DNA of 53,298 nucleotides from Granulicella sp. S190 (GCF_009766095.1 NZ_LMUD01000039.1:30143-83440); one strand, 5' to 3'; shown: positions 8,405 through 19,638, numbered from the stretch's first letter. Notes: generated by a model not told the origin, from the letters alone. Program-made: numbers and translations.

Positions 8405-9139
8405 CTAGACATAAACCAGACTTTCACTCAGATCCTTCTTGATAATTCGCTCATACGCCGAGGTGACGATGCCGTAGCACTCACATGCCTTCCTGATCAG
8501 CGCAGGTCTGTCCAGAATATTGATCTTCCCCCGGCTATAGCCGATAATTCCCGCTCGTTGGAGATCTCCAGCCGCAACAGTTACCGTTGATCGCTGCACT
8601 CCCAGCATCTGTGCCAGAAACTCCTGCGTCAGGTTCAGCGAATCGGACTCCATCCGGTCGGCCGAGGTAAGCAGCCATCGTGCCAGCCGCGCATCCACCT
8701 CATGCATCCGGTTGCAAAGCACGGATTGTGAGGTCTGAACCAGCTGCAGATAGGCGAACGAATGAACCAGCCGCTGGAACGTACCGCCCTTCAAAAACTC
8801 ATCTCGGACGAGAGAGGATCGAATGCGAAGCCCCTGTCCAACTCCCTGCATCAACACCGAGTGAGACATCTGCGGCTGATCCAGAAGCGCGGGCAGACCC
8901 GAGAATCCCTCACGTCCGATCACGCCCACCTCCACCGACTCGCCCTTCTCAGTCAAAGCGTCCGTCGAGATCAGGCCGCTGTTCAAAAAATAAACAAACT
9001 CAATGGGCTCATTCGGCTCCGAGAGACGAGTCTCCAGCGGTAGCTCGACAGGCACAAGAGATCTGGCCAATGCCTCATATTCCGCATCCGGCAACTGTGC
9101 CAGTATGAGGTTTCTTGGTCGCGGAAGCATCTCTGCCAT
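8405..9139 (-). CDS. Crp/Fnr-family transcriptional regulator
   Basis: The product of about 244 residues has an N-terminal cyclic-nucleotide-binding beta-roll (PIEFVYFLNSGLISTDALTE, EVGVIGREGFSGLPALL) and a C-terminal winged helix (NLTQEFLAQMLGVQRSTVTVAAGDLQRAGIIGYSRGKI). The N-terminal Cys set of Fnr is absent, and no cAMP-binding Arg can be assigned with confidence, so the signal is unknown. This type, with HEVDARLARWLL before the helix-turn-helix, is frequent in acidobacteria. The start is uncertain: 9139 (ATG), 9130 (ATG) or 9175 (GTG); none has a strong ribosome site. Confidence 0.85.
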   Translation of the reverse strand: MAEMLPRPRNLILAQLPDAEYEALARSLVPVELPLETRLSEPNEPIEFVYFLNSGLISTDALTEKGESVEVGVIGREGFSGLPALLDQPQMSHSVLMQGVGQGLRIRSSLVRDEFLKGGTFQRLVHSFAYLQLVQTSQSVLCNRMHEVDARLARWLLTSADRMESDSLNLTQEFLAQMLGVQRSTVTVAAGDLQRAGIIGYSRGKINILDRPALIRKACECYGIVTSAYERIIKKDLSESLVYV

Positions 9140-9447
9140 AATGTGGTTATTTCGCACCTCAAGCGTCCTTTGCACGAGAGTCGCCTCTCTAGCCGCAAAG
9201 ACGGGTTGCCCACGTAATGCAGGGCGGGTAGATGCGATTGACTGGACTATAGGCTTTATTCAAATAGAAAGTCTGTCACATGAACGACATAGCAGCAGCA
9301 ATGTTGACCTAACCCCATTGCATGCCTCGTGCACGAGAACCATCCTGGTCACAAAATAAATCTCACTATGCCCGGTTAGAATGGAAGCTCATCCTCAAAT
9401 GCCCACGCCGCTCCGGCGCGATGGGCCGGAAAGCGCTCCTTTTGCCT
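9140..9447. other. Divergent intergenic region between Crp/Fnr gene and proS
   Basis: About 300 bases without a convincing gene. It contains a perfect 12-bp palindrome, CTCGTGCACGAG (9326-9337), and a second TGCACGAGA at 9171-9179. These may be regulator sites, but nothing ties them to one. The real proS start may be 9421 rather than 9448. Confidence 0.45.
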
Positions 9448-11244
9448 ATGCATCGCTGGTCTCAACTCTTCATTCCCACCCTGCGCGAAGCACCCGCAGA
9501 CGCCGAAGTCGCCAGCCACAAGCTTCTCCTCCGCGCCGGATACGTCCGTCAGCTGGGCGCAGGCATCTACAGCTTTCTCTTCCTGGGAAACCGATCCATC
9601 AACAAGATCGTCGCCATCGTCCGCGAGGAGATGAACCGCATCGGCCAGGAGTTTCTGCTACCCACCCTCCATCCGCGAGAGCTATGGGAAGAGTCCGGCC
9701 GCTGGACCGTCATGGGCGAAAACATGTTTCGTCTCAAGGATCGCAAGGGCGCTGACCTCTGTCTCGGCATGACCCACGAAGAGGTCATGACCTCGATCGC
9801 CCGCAACGAACTCCGCAGCTACAAGCAACTCCCCCAGATCTGGTACCAGATCCAGACTAAATTCCGCGACGAGCCCCGCCCCAAATCCGGCCTTCTCCGC
9901 GTCCGGCAGTTCATCATGAAGGACTCCTACTCCTTCGACATCGACGACGCCGGTCTCGACCTGTCTTACAACAAACACGATGTAGCCTACCGCCGCATCT
10001 TCACCCGATGCGGCCTCCAGTTCGTCGCCGTCGATGCCGACTCCGGCTCCATGGGCGGCTCCCAGTCGCAGGAGTTCATGGTCTACACCGACGCTGGCGA
10101 AGACCTCATCGCCAGCAGCTCCTCCGGTTACGCAGCCAATCTCGAAAAAGCCACCTCGCAGCTTGCCCCCGTCGAAGATCTCGCACCGATTAGCGATAAC
10201 CCAGAAGAGGTTCACACCCCGGGCCAACGCACCATCGAGGAGGTAGGCGCCTTTCTCAACCTCGCCCCGGTCCACCAGATCAAGACCATGGCCTACATGG
10301 CCGAACTCCCCGCGGCCGACCACGCCAAGCTGGGCAAGCTCCGCCCCGTCGTCGTCTTCCTGCGCGGCGATCACTCCCTCAACGAGGCAAAGCTTCTCGC
10401 CATCGCCGGAGGCGAGCTCCGCCCCATGGTCGCCGAAGAACTCGAAGCCACCTTCAAAGCCCCTGCAGGCTATCTCGGCCCCATTGGCCTCGAGGCCGCG
10501 CCTCATCCAAAGAAACCCGGCACCCTCGTCATCCTCGACAAGGCCCTCGAAGGCCGCACCAACCTCATCGCCGGAGCCAACAAGGAGGAGTACCACCTCC
10601 GCAACGTCACCCCCATGCGCGACTTCAAGCCAACCCTCGTCGCCGACGTTCGCAACATCATCGAAGGCGAGCGCGATCCCATCGGCGGCCAGCCTCTGCG
10701 CCTCGGCAAGGCCGTCGAGATCGGTCACATCTTCAAGCTTGGCCGCAAGTACACGCAGTCCATGGGAGCCTCCGTGCTCAACCGCGACGGCAAAGAGGTC
10801 ACCCCCATCATGGGTAGCTACGGCATCGGCATCGAGCGCATCCTCACCGCCGCCATCGAAACCTCAGCCGCCGCAAACCAAGGCGCCAGCTACGCTCTTC
10901 ATCCGGCCATCGCTCCCTTCCAGGCCGTTGTCACCATCACCAACGTAGGCGACGCGGCCCTTCTCGCCGCCGGAGAACAAATCGCAGCTGACCTCGAATC
11001 AGCTGGAGTAGACGTACTTCTGGACGACCGCGACGAACGCGCCGGAGTCAAGTTCAAAGATGCCGACCTCGTCGGCATCCCGTATCGAATCAACATCGGT
11101 CGCGGTGTCGCCGAGGGCAAGGTAGAATTTCTCGACCGTCTCCACAACCTCGCCGAAGACGTTCCCCTGGACGAGATCACCGCCAGGGTATCCAGCCAGA
11201 TAACCTCCACGCTGCACAACTCGCTCTCCGCAGCTGGCCTCTAA
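9448..11244 (+). CDS. proS: Prolyl-tRNA synthetase (bacterial type with editing insertion)
   Basis: The product is 598 residues from the ATG at 9448, where the conserved opening [20 protein letters not shown] begins. An ATG at 9421 is possible, but its added residues are not family-like. Class II motifs are seen: [21 protein letters not shown] and [13 protein letters not shown], motif 2 at [19 protein letters not shown], and motif 3 at [12 protein letters not shown]. The region between motifs 2 and 3 (about residues 230-400) is the YbaK-like domain that clears Ala-tRNA(Pro). The anticodon-binding domain is C-terminal. The enzyme charges tRNA(Pro) in the cytoplasm. The PBP1 gene follows 20 bases later, so they may share a transcript. 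Confidence 0.96.
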   Translation: MHRWSQLFIPTLREAPADAEVASHKLLLRAGYVRQLGAGIYSFLFLGNRSINKIVAIVREEMNRIGQEFLLPTLHPRELWEESGRWTVMGENMFRLKDRKGADLCLGMTHEEVMTSIARNELRSYKQLPQIWYQIQTKFRDEPRPKSGLLRVRQFIMKDSYSFDIDDAGLDLSYNKHDVAYRRIFTRCGLQFVAVDADSGSMGGSQSQEFMVYTDAGEDLIASSSSGYAANLEKATSQLAPVEDLAPISDNPEEVHTPGQRTIEEVGAFLNLAPVHQIKTMAYMAELPAADHAKLGKLRPVVVFLRGDHSLNEAKLLAIAGGELRPMVAEELEATFKAPAGYLGPIGLEAAPHPKKPGTLVILDKALEGRTNLIAGANKEEYHLRNVTPMRDFKPTLVADVRNIIEGERDPIGGQPLRLGKAVEIGHIFKLGRKYTQSMGASVLNRDGKEVTPIMGSYGIGIERILTAAIETSAAANQGASYALHPAIAPFQAVVTITNVGDAALLAAGEQIAADLESAGVDVLLDDRDERAGVKFKDADLVGIPYRINIGRGVAEGKVEFLDRLHNLAEDVPLDEITARVSSQITSTLHNSLSAAGL

Positions 11245-11264
11245 CCGTCCAACGAAAGAGTCTC

Positions 11265-13868
11265 TTGCCAGTCAAACTCAAATACGGCAACAACGCGCGA
11301 CCCGGCACAAAAGCCTCGACGTTAGAGTCGCGCGTCCTGCGCATCGCACTCCTCACGCTGCTCTGCATTCTGGTCGTCGGCTCGGCTATCTTCGGCTACT
11401 TCTACTATCACTACCAGCGGGTCGTCGACGACCGTCTTGCAGCCGGCCCCATCTTCGCCAGCGTCTCGCAGATCTACGCCGCGCCACGCGAAGTTCGGGC
11501 AGGCCAGAAGCTCTCCGCAGCCTCTATCGCTGCAGACCTGCGTCAGGCAGGCTATAACGCCAACTCCAAGCTTGGCACCTATCAGCTCAACGCCGACAAC
11601 ATCTTCATCAAGCCCGGCTCCGAAAGCTACCACAACACCGACGGTGCCACTATCAACACCAGTGGCGGCATCGTGCAAAGCATCACCGCTGAAAACGGTG
11701 TCACTCTCAGCGCCTACGAGCTCGAGCCACAGCTCATCACCGCCCTCTCCGAAGACAAGAACCGCACCAAACGCCGCCTGGTCACCTACGACGAGATTCC
11801 GCCGCGCATGGTGCAGGCCGTCATCGCCATTGAAGATCGGGACTTCTTCAACCACGGCGGCATCAACTACCTCCGCATCGCCAAGTGTGCTTTTTCCGAC
11901 GTCGTCACCCACCACCGTACCTGCGGTGGAAGCACGCTAACCCAACAGCTCGCGAAGAATCTCTTTCTCTCCCCTGAAAAACGCATCAAGCGCAAGCTGA
12001 TAGAGATCCTCATTACCTTCCAGCTCGAGGCCCGCTTCAACAAGAAGCAGATCTTTGAGATGTATGCCAACGAGATCAACCTGGGTCAGCGCGGCAGTTA
12101 CGCCATCAACGGCTTCGGCGAAGCAGCTCAGACCTTCTTCGGCAAAAACCTTCAGCAACTGGACCTTGCCGAGTCCGCTCTTCTCGCTGGCACTATCCAG
12201 TCGCCCACTCGTCTTAACCCCTACCGCCATCCCGAGCGCGCTATGGAGCGCCGCAACGTCGTCCTCGACTCCATGGTCGAGACAGGTGCCATCACAGCCA
12301 GCGAAGCCAGCCGCGCCAAAGCCGAGCCCCTCCGTCTCGCGCCGCCCAACATCGACGCCAGTGAAGCCCCCTACTTCGTCGACCTCGTCCACGACCAGCT
12401 CGTCAAACGCATCGGCGATCAGGACATCGCCCACCAGAACCTGCGCATCTACACCTCGCTCGACCCCGAGCTTCAGCGCGTCGCCTCCGAGGCTGTCGAG
12501 ATCGGCATGAAGAACGTCGACGAACTCATTCGCAAGCTCCACAAGCAACCCAAAGGCGAAGAGCCACGCCCCATTACCTATCCGCAGATCTCGCTCATCG
12601 CGATGAACCCCCACACCGGCCAGATTCTGGCGCTCGTCGGTGGCCGCAACTACGGAGTCTCTCAGCTCAACCACTCAGTGGCGGAGCGGCCCACCGGCTC
12701 AATCTTCAAGCCCTTTGTCTACGCTACCGCTTACAACACCTCGCTCAATGGAACCACCCTGGGCGACGGCCAGGTCTTCACTGCTCTCACCAAGCTGGAC
12801 GACGACGCCACCACCTTCATGTACGACGGCAAGGCTTACACCCCCGGCAACTTCGACAAGAACGAGTATCCCGGCATGGTCACCGCCGCTGCCGCCCTCG
12901 CTCACTCTCTCAATATCGCCACCATCTCCCTTGGCCAGCAGGTCGGCTTTGAAAACGTTGCCGCCCTCGCCCGCTCCGCTGGCATCGTCAACGCCCGAGG
13001 AACTCCGTCGGTGGCCATCGGCACCTACAACGCCACTCCCATCGACATGGCTGGGGCCTACACCGTCTTCGCCAACAACGGCGTTCACCTGACCCCCTGG
13101 ATGCTCGCCTCCGTACGAAACGCAAGTGGAGACATCGTCGCCGACTACTCCCCTGAGGCCAAACAAGTCCTCGACCCCCGCACCGCCTTTCTCACCCAAT
13201 CTCTGCTTGAAGGAGTCATAAACTACGGCTCGGGCGCGAGTGTTCGCGCTCACGGTTTCTCAGCGCCTGCAGCCGGTAAGACAGGCACCTCGCACGATGT
13301 ATGGTTCGCCGGCTATACCTCTAACCTCCTCTGCGTCATCTGGGTTGGCAACGACGACTACACGGACATCTCCACCGGCCTCTCCCGCCATGTGCAGGGT
13401 GCAGACACAGCTGCCCCCATCTGGGCCGAGTTTATGAAGCGGGCCATCCAACTCCCTCAATACTCGGACGTCAAACCCTTCTCCGCGCCTGAAGGCATTA
13501 CCACCGCGCGCATCGACAAGGTCAGCAGCCTTCTCGCCGACCCTACCTGCCCCGGCAACATCCTCTACGCCGCCTTCCTCGACGGCACTGCACCCACCAA
13601 CACCTGCAGCCAGATGAGCGAGAGCCCGCAAAATCTCATCCAGAAGATCCTCGGCATCGGTGGCAGTAAATCCGACGCCAACACTCCTCCGCCAGCCACC
13701 ACCGGCGCACCTATCGTTCGCATCCCGCCACCGAACACCCCACCGGATGGCAACGCTCCCGACAACACCCAGCAGCCAGCCCAACCCAAGAAGAGAAACT
13801 TCCTGCAAAAGATCTTCGGCGGCGGCAAGGATAAAGACAAACAACAACCCACCCCACCACCGCAATAA
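11265..13868 (+). CDS. mrcB: Bifunctional peptidoglycan synthase PBP1b-type (transglycosylase/transpeptidase)
   Basis: The product of 867 residues has a TTG start with AAAGAG upstream. Order: short cytoplasmic N-terminus, one membrane helix (about 25-50), a UB2H-like domain ([17 protein letters not shown] to about 130), a GT51 transglycosylase (catalytic Glu in [25 protein letters not shown]), then the transpeptidase with the Ser in [13 protein letters not shown] in AHSLNIA and KTG in GKTGTSHD. It makes and cross-links peptidoglycan at the inner membrane. The UB2H-like part places it with PBP1b rather than PBP1a. The C-terminal tail of about 90 residues is Pro-rich and carries two similar short motifs, [10 protein letters not shown] and FLQKIFGGG. 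Confidence 0.93.
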   Translation: MPVKLKYGNNARPGTKASTLESRVLRIALLTLLCILVVGSAIFGYFYYHYQRVVDDRLAAGPIFASVSQIYAAPREVRAGQKLSAASIAADLRQAGYNANSKLGTYQLNADNIFIKPGSESYHNTDGATINTSGGIVQSITAENGVTLSAYELEPQLITALSEDKNRTKRRLVTYDEIPPRMVQAVIAIEDRDFFNHGGINYLRIAKCAFSDVVTHHRTCGGSTLTQQLAKNLFLSPEKRIKRKLIEILITFQLEARFNKKQIFEMYANEINLGQRGSYAINGFGEAAQTFFGKNLQQLDLAESALLAGTIQSPTRLNPYRHPERAMERRNVVLDSMVETGAITASEASRAKAEPLRLAPPNIDASEAPYFVDLVHDQLVKRIGDQDIAHQNLRIYTSLDPELQRVASEAVEIGMKNVDELIRKLHKQPKGEEPRPITYPQISLIAMNPHTGQILALVGGRNYGVSQLNHSVAERPTGSIFKPFVYATAYNTSLNGTTLGDGQVFTALTKLDDDATTFMYDGKAYTPGNFDKNEYPGMVTAAAALAHSLNIATISLGQQVGFENVAALARSAGIVNARGTPSVAIGTYNATPIDMAGAYTVFANNGVHLTPWMLASVRNASGDIVADYSPEAKQVLDPRTAFLTQSLLEGVINYGSGASVRAHGFSAPAAGKTGTSHDVWFAGYTSNLLCVIWVGNDDYTDISTGLSRHVQGADTAAPIWAEFMKRAIQLPQYSDVKPFSAPEGITTARIDKVSSLLADPTCPGNILYAAFLDGTAPTNTCSQMSESPQNLIQKILGIGGSKSDANTPPPATTGAPIVRIPPPNTPPDGNAPDNTQQPAQPKKRNFLQKIFGGGKDKDKQQPTPPPQ

Positions 13869-13895
13869 TCCAGCAACAGAGCAATCAATCTCCGA

Positions 13896-13923
13896 AGGGA
13901 AGATCTAACACCCGATCTTCCCT
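13896..13923. terminator. Hairpin between convergent mrcB and nei
   Basis: AGGGAAGATC (13896-13905) is an exact inverted repeat of GATCTTCCCT (13914-13923), with an eight-base loop. It overlaps the nei stop codon and lies 28 bases after the mrcB stop. Neither side has a T-run, so termination in both directions is likely but not certain. Confidence 0.5.
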
Positions 13924-14816
13924 CGTCTCACCACCATGGCCCGTCCCACCGGAGCGGCCGTCTCCCCCATCCCAACCCAAGGCTGGCATTCCGGACACCA
14001 ATAGGTTGACCGAGCCTGTACACCCTGCTTCCTCATCATCACAGTCGCACCGCACCGGCGACACTCCTGACCCTGCCGCCCATACACCCAAAGCCGCTCC
14101 TCGCGATTCGAAGAGTGCGTCGTCCTCCGATTCCCCGAGTACGTCACAATCCCATCCCCAGCTCCATCCACCACATTCGCCTTCATATATCGTTGCGAAA
14201 CCTCCACCATCACCTCCATCTCGCGCGGCGTAATCGTCCTCATCGCGCGAAACGGGTTCACCCCCGCAGCAAACGCTACCTCGCTCTTATAGACATTGCC
14301 CAATCCAGCTAGAACCCGCTGGTTCAACAGCACCACCGCGATCTCCGCCTCAGGATTCTCTCGTCCAAATGCAGCCAGCCGAGCCACCCCGCCCTCCACC
14401 GTAAACTCATCCGACAAGATATCCGGCCCCAGCTTCGGCACCTGGCTCGACCGCTCCAGCGACCCCGCTGTATGAAACTCCGCCACCGGAATATTGAACC
14501 CTACCGCCTCCCACTCCGCCGTCCGAATCACCACCCGCATCCGGTCCCGCCCCATCCACCACTTCTCGCCCGCACGATACAGATGCCAGCTTCCACTCAT
14601 CAACATATGCGTCACCAGAATCAGATCGCTGGAGAAAAATATCAGGCACCACTTCCCCCGCGACTCAACCTTCTCCACCACTCTGCCCACCAGGGGCGCG
14701 TCATCATTCACCCGTGCAAGCTTCGCCAACCCGGTATCGAATCCCGTGACGACCTTACCCCCAATCGCCTTCTGCAAAGCTCTCGCTGTCCGATAGATTG
14801 TGTCTCCCTCAGGCAT
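13905..14816 (-). CDS. nei: Fpg/Nei-family DNA glycosylase/AP lyase (endonuclease VIII-like)
   Basis: The product of 303 residues starts MPEGDTIYR, with the catalytic Pro2 and Glu3; the third-position Glu-Gly-Asp-Thr-Ile pattern is Nei-like rather than Fpg-like (PELPEVE). SRGKWCLIFF holds the conserved beta-hairpin Lys, GLGNVYKSEVAF is the helix-two-turn-helix, and the C-terminal zinc finger is CRRCG...YWCPEC, with the DNA-contacting Arg in ARSTYWC. It excises oxidised pyrimidines and nicks the abasic site. Its start codon lies inside the end of lhr (eight-base overlap), so it is translated after lhr. The same lhr-nei neighbourhood is known in mycobacteria. Confidence 0.9.
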   Translation of the reverse strand: MPEGDTIYRTARALQKAIGGKVVTGFDTGLAKLARVNDDAPLVGRVVEKVESRGKWCLIFFSSDLILVTHMLMSGSWHLYRAGEKWWMGRDRMRVVIRTAEWEAVGFNIPVAEFHTAGSLERSSQVPKLGPDILSDEFTVEGGVARLAAFGRENPEAEIAVVLLNQRVLAGLGNVYKSEVAFAAGVNPFRAMRTITPREMEVMVEVSQRYMKANVVDGAGDGIVTYSGNRRTTHSSNREERLWVYGRQGQECRRCGATVMMRKQGVQARSTYWCPECQPWVGMGETAAPVGRAMVVRRGKIGC

Positions 14817-17800
14817 TCACTCTCACCTCGCCTCGAACACCTGGCAGCGGAGGCAATCCCCTCCGCACGTTGAACCCCATCGCTCCGGCAGCAAAACCAG
14901 CATCCAGCAGGAACCGCGCCATAGGATGCTCTGCCACCGCAGTCCCATTCAAACTCGCAATCAACATCCCGCCCCGCCCTTGCGCATCCTCCTGATCCTG
15001 CACGCGCGACACCAGAAACTCCGCCAGACTTCGCGCCACCTGCGACCGCTGCGGCTCCTCCTCCGGCAGAAACACCTGCAGGTTTGGATTCCCTCTTCGC
15101 AGATAGGCCACGAGCAACCCATCGCAAAGAATCACCCTAGCTCCCACACTCCTCGTCAACGAAGATCCAGCATCTGGTGCAGCAGGCCACCGCAGCAACG
15201 CTCCATAAGGATTCGCCGGATCGGTAGCCGCCAGCTGCAGCATCTCCACCTTGTCAGGATCCTGTTGCACACGAAGCGACCGCAGTAGATCCACCGCCGC
15301 AGGCATGGCAAACTGCGTCGCCCCAAGATCCGCAGCAAAGTACCCGCGACGAATCTTTCCGCTCTCCTCTAACGCTTTCATCACATCGTAGATAGCCGAA
15401 AAACCGCCCGGTAGATTCTCTGCATGGGCCGTCTCGCGAAACACCACGCCATACCGCGTCAACAACTGCTGCGCAATCGCATGGCTCCACTCCGTGGCGG
15501 AACGCTCCGTCGCAAACGCCGCCAGGTTCAACGCCCAACGCCCCTGCGCCGTTGGCGGAGTCGTTCTTCTCGACCGAAACCCCGTCTGCTGATGCACCCT
15601 CCGCGCTGACTTCCTCGAGGCACTCGCCGCAGGCCGCTCGCAGTAAGCGCGTAAGGCGGCTAGCCCATCGTTAGTCAGCATCCCCTTCCAAACCAGACCC
15701 CACAAGGCCTCCAGCGTCTCCCCCGGATACCCACCGCCAACCCCATCATGTAGATCCTGAAAAAACGAAGCCCCATGATCCTTCAGATAAGCAACAATCT
15801 CTTCTTCCCTTCCAGTAGCTACAGAAGAGCTGTCCTCTTGACCGGAGCGAACACCGCTCGCACGCTCCTCCGCGACTGAGCGGCCAATCGGCCACAACAC
15901 CGGCAGCTTCTCCGCAAGATAAAGCCCAATCCTTCCGTCTCTCTCGCCAATCGGATCGAACCCAACCCAGACCACCTCCCCCGCCGCAATCAACGTATCC
16001 AGGTCAGCGCTCTTATACCCAACCAGACGAGCGGGCAGAATCTCCGTCTCCAGAATCGATGCTGGCAAAGGTGCTCCCTGCAGATTCTCAACCACGTCCA
16101 GCACTGCATCAAGCCCCCGGCGTGGCTGCACCACACCCTGCCACCGCGTAAACAACCTCGCCAGCGTTCTCTGCTCCACCGGCTCGATCTCCTTCCGCAG
16201 CCGCGCAAGCGACCGTCTGCGAATCGCCCGCAGCACCTCGTTATCGCACCACTCCCGGTGAATCCCTCCCGGTCTGAACCCACCCTCGACCACCTTGCCG
16301 CTCTCTATCAGCCGCTGCAGCACAGCCTCTACGCTCTCTGCCGGAAGATCGAACCGGCCAGCAGCCTCGGGTGTCGTAAATGGCCCGTGCGTCCGCGCAA
16401 ACCTCCGCATCAGGTCCACCAGGGCATCCGGTACCTCCTGCAGAAAAGCCGAAGGCAATCCCGGCGGAAGCGGCACTCCCAGCGCATCTCGGTACCGCGC
16501 CGCATCTTCCACCGCGATCAGACGTTTCACTCCCGCAATCTGCACCTCCAACACCCGTCTCGCCCGCATCAACTTCCCAACCGAATCTGCAACCTCATCA
16601 GTAACACATCGCCGTCTCAGCTCTTCCCTGCTCAAATCCCCCAACCGCAGCAGCAGATCATGGACCCCATCCATATTCCGCGCACGATACGTCTCAACCA
16701 AGCACTGCAGCTGCTCTTCCGTCTCTTCAATTGCGTTGCTATCCAGTAGCTCCCGAAGATCCGCATCCCCCATCAACTCCCGCAGTTGATCCTGATCGAT
16801 CGACAGCGCCTGAGCCCGTCTCTCCGCCAGCGGAGCGTCCCCGTCATAGATGTAGTTCGCCACATAACTGAACAGCAACGCCGAAGCAAATGGTGAAGGT
16901 GTCCGCGAATCCACCGTATGCACTCGCAACGAACGACTCTCTATACTGCGCAAAGTCTCCATCAAAGCAGGCATATCGAATACATCCCGCAGACACTCCC
17001 GATAGGCCTCCAGCAAAATCGGAAACGAGGCGTACCGGCTGGCCACGCTCAACAAGTCATAGGCCCGCTTTCTCTGCTGCCAAAGCGGTGTTCGCCCATC
17101 TGCTCTCCTCCTCGGCAACAACAGCGCCCGCGCGGCGCTCTCTCTGAACTTGGCGGCAAATAACGCCGTCGAACCCAGCTGCCGCAGCACCAGCTCCGCC
17201 GCCTCCTCGGGCTCCAGCAGGATCGAATCGATAGCAGGAGCTTCATCGGTCTCAGGAAAACGCAGCACAAAGCCGTCCTCCGACCACATCGTCTCCACCT
17301 CCTGCCCGTTGCCTGCACGCAGCTTCGCCGTCACCGCCATCGCCCACGGCGCATGCACTCTGCTGCCGAACGGTGTCAGCACACAGACCCGCCAATCCCC
17401 TAGCTCATCCCTCACCCGCTCGACCACGATATTCCGGTCGTCCGGAACATTCACAGTAGCCAGCTCCTGGTCAGCCAGATACCTCAACACATTCTCCGCA
17501 GCTCCCGGCTCTAGATCGTGCTCCGTCGTCAACCGGGTCATCGCCACATTACGTGGGGCATCCCGAAGCTCCCTCACCAGCGCCCCGATCCTTCGTCCAA
17601 ACTCTAGCGGCCTTCCCGCCCCGTCTCCATGCCAGAACGGCATCTTCCCCGCCTCACCCGGAGCAGGCGTCACCAACACCCGGTCATGCGTAATCTCATC
17701 GATCCGCCACGTCGAAGCGCCAAGGATAAACGTATCCCCCGTTCGACTCTCGAAGACCATCTCCTCATCGAGCTCGCCCACCCGAATCGGCTTAGATCTC

Positions 17801-19638
17801 TCTCCCGCTAAAAACACTCCATACGTCCCGCGATCAGGAATCGTCCCACCATTCAGAATCGCAATTCGCTTCACACCAGCCCGCGGAGTGATCCAGTTCC
17901 TCGTTCGATCCCACGTAACCCGCGGCCGCAGCTCCGCAAACTCATCCGACGGATATCGCCCCGCCAGCATATCCAGCACGCCGTCGAAGACGCTCTGGCT
18001 CAAGGTGGCAAACGGAGCCGCACCCCGCACCAGCCCAAACAGCGCAGCATAGCTAAGCCCGGGGCTCTCCTCTTCCTCGGTCTTATGCTTCGTTCGCCGC
18101 TCCGCATCAGCAACGTTCAGCGGAGGATGCGCAATCACCGCCACCATCTGCTGCGCCAGCACATCCAACGGGTTCCGTAGAAACCTCGTCGCCTCCACAT
18201 GCCCTTCATGCATCGCCCGCGTCACTGCCGCACATGCAATCAAATCGGCCCGGTACTTTGGAAAGATAATCCCATGCGAAGGTGCACCCACCTGGTGCCC
18301 TGCTCTTCCAATCCGCTGCATCCCGCTGGCGACTGACGGCGGAGCCTCGATCTGAATCACCAGATCGATCGCCCCCATATCGATCCCTAACTCCAACGAA
18401 GAGGTCGCAACCAGCGCCTTGATCTTCCCCGCCTTCAGCAGCTCTTCGATCTCGCTCCTCTGCGTTGCAGCCAGAGAGCCATGATGTGCCCTCGCAATCT
18501 GCTCTCCTGCCAGCTCGTTCAACGCACCAGCCAGCCGCTCCGCGATCCTTCGCGCATTCACAAAGATCAGCGTCGACGTCCGTCCCTGAATAATCTCCAG
18601 CAGACGCGGATGAATCGATTGCCAAATCGATGTCCTCTTCGGCCCCTGCGAAGCCGGGCCGCTCGGCTGCTCCTGAATCTCGCCAAGACGAGCCATATCC
18701 TCCACCGGAACCTCCACCCTCAGCTCCAGCACCTTTCTCGCCCCCGCATTCACCACCGTCACCGGACGAAACCGCGTTGCTCCCCCACGCACATCAGCCT
18801 TCGCATCTTCCTTACCGGCAACCTCCATCAACATATTGGCAGTCTCTGCTTCAACCTCTGCAGCGTGACTCAGAGCTGCGCTCTCATCCGCAACAAATCC
18901 AGACGTGTCCGCCCCACCAAGAAACCGTGCCACCTCTTCCAGAGGCCTCTGCGTCGCGGACAACCCAATCCTCTGCAATTTTCTTCCCGTCAACGCCTCC
19001 AACCGCTCCAGCGACAGCGCCATATGCGCCCCGCGCTTATTCGGAACCAGCGCATGAATCTCATCCACAATCACGGTCTCCACCGACCGCAGCGACTCGC
19101 CCACCTCCGAGGTCAGCAACAGATACAGACTCTCCGGGGTCGTAATCAGAATGTCGCCAGGATGTCTTCGAAACCGCGCGCGCTCCTTCGGCGAAGTATC
19201 GCCCGTACGCACACTGATCTCCGGCATGCGCACTGCAATCCCCTCACGCTTCGCCATATTGGCGATACCCACCAGCGGAGATCGCAGATTGCGCTCCACG
19301 TCCGCTGCCAGCGCCTTCAACGGCGACAGGTATACCACCCGGCACCCGCGTTCGGCCTCAGGCGCAGTCCGCATCATCAGCTTGTCGAGACACCACAAGA
19401 ACGCCGTCAGCGTCTTGCCAGTGCCGGTTGGAGCCAGGATCAACGTCGACTCGCCGCGCGCAATAGCGGGCCAGCCCTCTACCTGCGGAGCCGTCGGCCA
19501 ATCAAAGACAGCACGAAACCACTTTTCAGTGATCGGATGGAAGAGAGTCAAAACCTCATCGCCCTGAAGGGGATGTTGAGGTGGCGGTGCAATCCCCTCT
19601 TTCTCGGCTCTCTTCGCTTTGGCGGGCTTCTGTGGCAT
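14809..19638 (-). CDS. lhr: Large helicase Lhr (ATP-dependent 3'-5' DNA helicase, with Lhr C-terminal extension)
   Basis: The product of about 1609 residues is the long bacterial Lhr. Walker A is APTGTGKTLTAF (about residue 70), motif II is VDEIHALVPN (DEIH), motif III GLSATQRPLEEV, and the second RecA domain has VNARRIAERL, ATSSLELGIDMG and QRIGRAGHQVG. The winged-helix and beta-barrel part of the core follows to about residue 880, then a 700-residue C-terminal region like that of E. coli Lhr. Lhr unwinds DNA/RNA and DNA/DNA duplexes and has been linked to repair. ATG at 19638 and GTG at 19653 are both possible starts. It overlaps nei by eight bases, so the two likely act in one repair step. 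Confidence 0.92.
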   Translation of the reverse strand: MPQKPAKAKRAEKEGIAPPPQHPLQGDEVLTLFHPITEKWFRAVFDWPTAPQVEGWPAIARGESTLILAPTGTGKTLTAFLWCLDKLMMRTAPEAERGCRVVYLSPLKALAADVERNLRSPLVGIANMAKREGIAVRMPEISVRTGDTSPKERARFRRHPGDILITTPESLYLLLTSEVGESLRSVETVIVDEIHALVPNKRGAHMALSLERLEALTGRKLQRIGLSATQRPLEEVARFLGGADTSGFVADESAALSHAAEVEAETANMLMEVAGKEDAKADVRGGATRFRPVTVVNAGARKVLELRVEVPVEDMARLGEIQEQPSGPASQGPKRTSIWQSIHPRLLEIIQGRTSTLIFVNARRIAERLAGALNELAGEQIARAHHGSLAATQRSEIEELLKAGKIKALVATSSLELGIDMGAIDLVIQIEAPPSVASGMQRIGRAGHQVGAPSHGIIFPKYRADLIACAAVTRAMHEGHVEATRFLRNPLDVLAQQMVAVIAHPPLNVADAERRTKHKTEEEESPGLSYAALFGLVRGAAPFATLSQSVFDGVLDMLAGRYPSDEFAELRPRVTWDRTRNWITPRAGVKRIAILNGGTIPDRGTYGVFLAGERSKPIRVGELDEEMVFESRTGDTFILGASTWRIDEITHDRVLVTPAPGEAGKMPFWHGDGAGRPLEFGRRIGALVRELRDAPRNVAMTRLTTEHDLEPGAAENVLRYLADQELATVNVPDDRNIVVERVRDELGDWRVCVLTPFGSRVHAPWAMAVTAKLRAGNGQEVETMWSEDGFVLRFPETDEAPAIDSILLEPEEAAELVLRQLGSTALFAAKFRESAARALLLPRRRADGRTPLWQQRKRAYDLLSVASRYASFPILLEAYRECLRDVFDMPALMETLRSIESRSLRVHTVDSRTPSPFASALLFSYVANYIYDGDAPLAERRAQALSIDQDQLRELMGDADLRELLDSNAIEETEEQLQCLVETYRARNMDGVHDLLLRLGDLSREELRRRCVTDEVADSVGKLMRARRVLEVQIAGVKRLIAVEDAARYRDALGVPLPPGLPSAFLQEVPDALVDLMRRFARTHGPFTTPEAAGRFDLPAESVEAVLQRLIESGKVVEGGFRPGGIHREWCDNEVLRAIRRRSLARLRKEIEPVEQRTLARLFTRWQGVVQPRRGLDAVLDVVENLQGAPLPASILETEILPARLVGYKSADLDTLIAAGEVVWVGFDPIGERDGRIGLYLAEKLPVLWPIGRSVAEERASGVRSGQEDSSSVATGREEEIVAYLKDHGASFFQDLHDGVGGGYPGETLEALWGLVWKGMLTNDGLAALRAYCERPAASASRKSARRVHQQTGFRSRRTTPPTAQGRWALNLAAFATERSATEWSHAIAQQLLTRYGVVFRETAHAENLPGGFSAIYDVMKALEESGKIRRGYFAADLGATQFAMPAAVDLLRSLRVQQDPDKVEMLQLAATDPANPYGALLRWPAAPDAGSSLTRSVGARVILCDGLLVAYLRRGNPNLQVFLPEEEPQRSQVARSLAEFLVSRVQDQEDAQGRGGMLIASLNGTAVAEHPMARFLLDAGFAAGAMGFNVRRGLPPLPGVRGEVRVNA

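Noticed and set aside
9682..10728. Long minus-strand open frame across proS
   Set aside because: It is antisense to a clear synthetase gene. Its Gly/Asp/Val/Glu-rich, low-complexity product is the typical shadow of a GC-rich gene.
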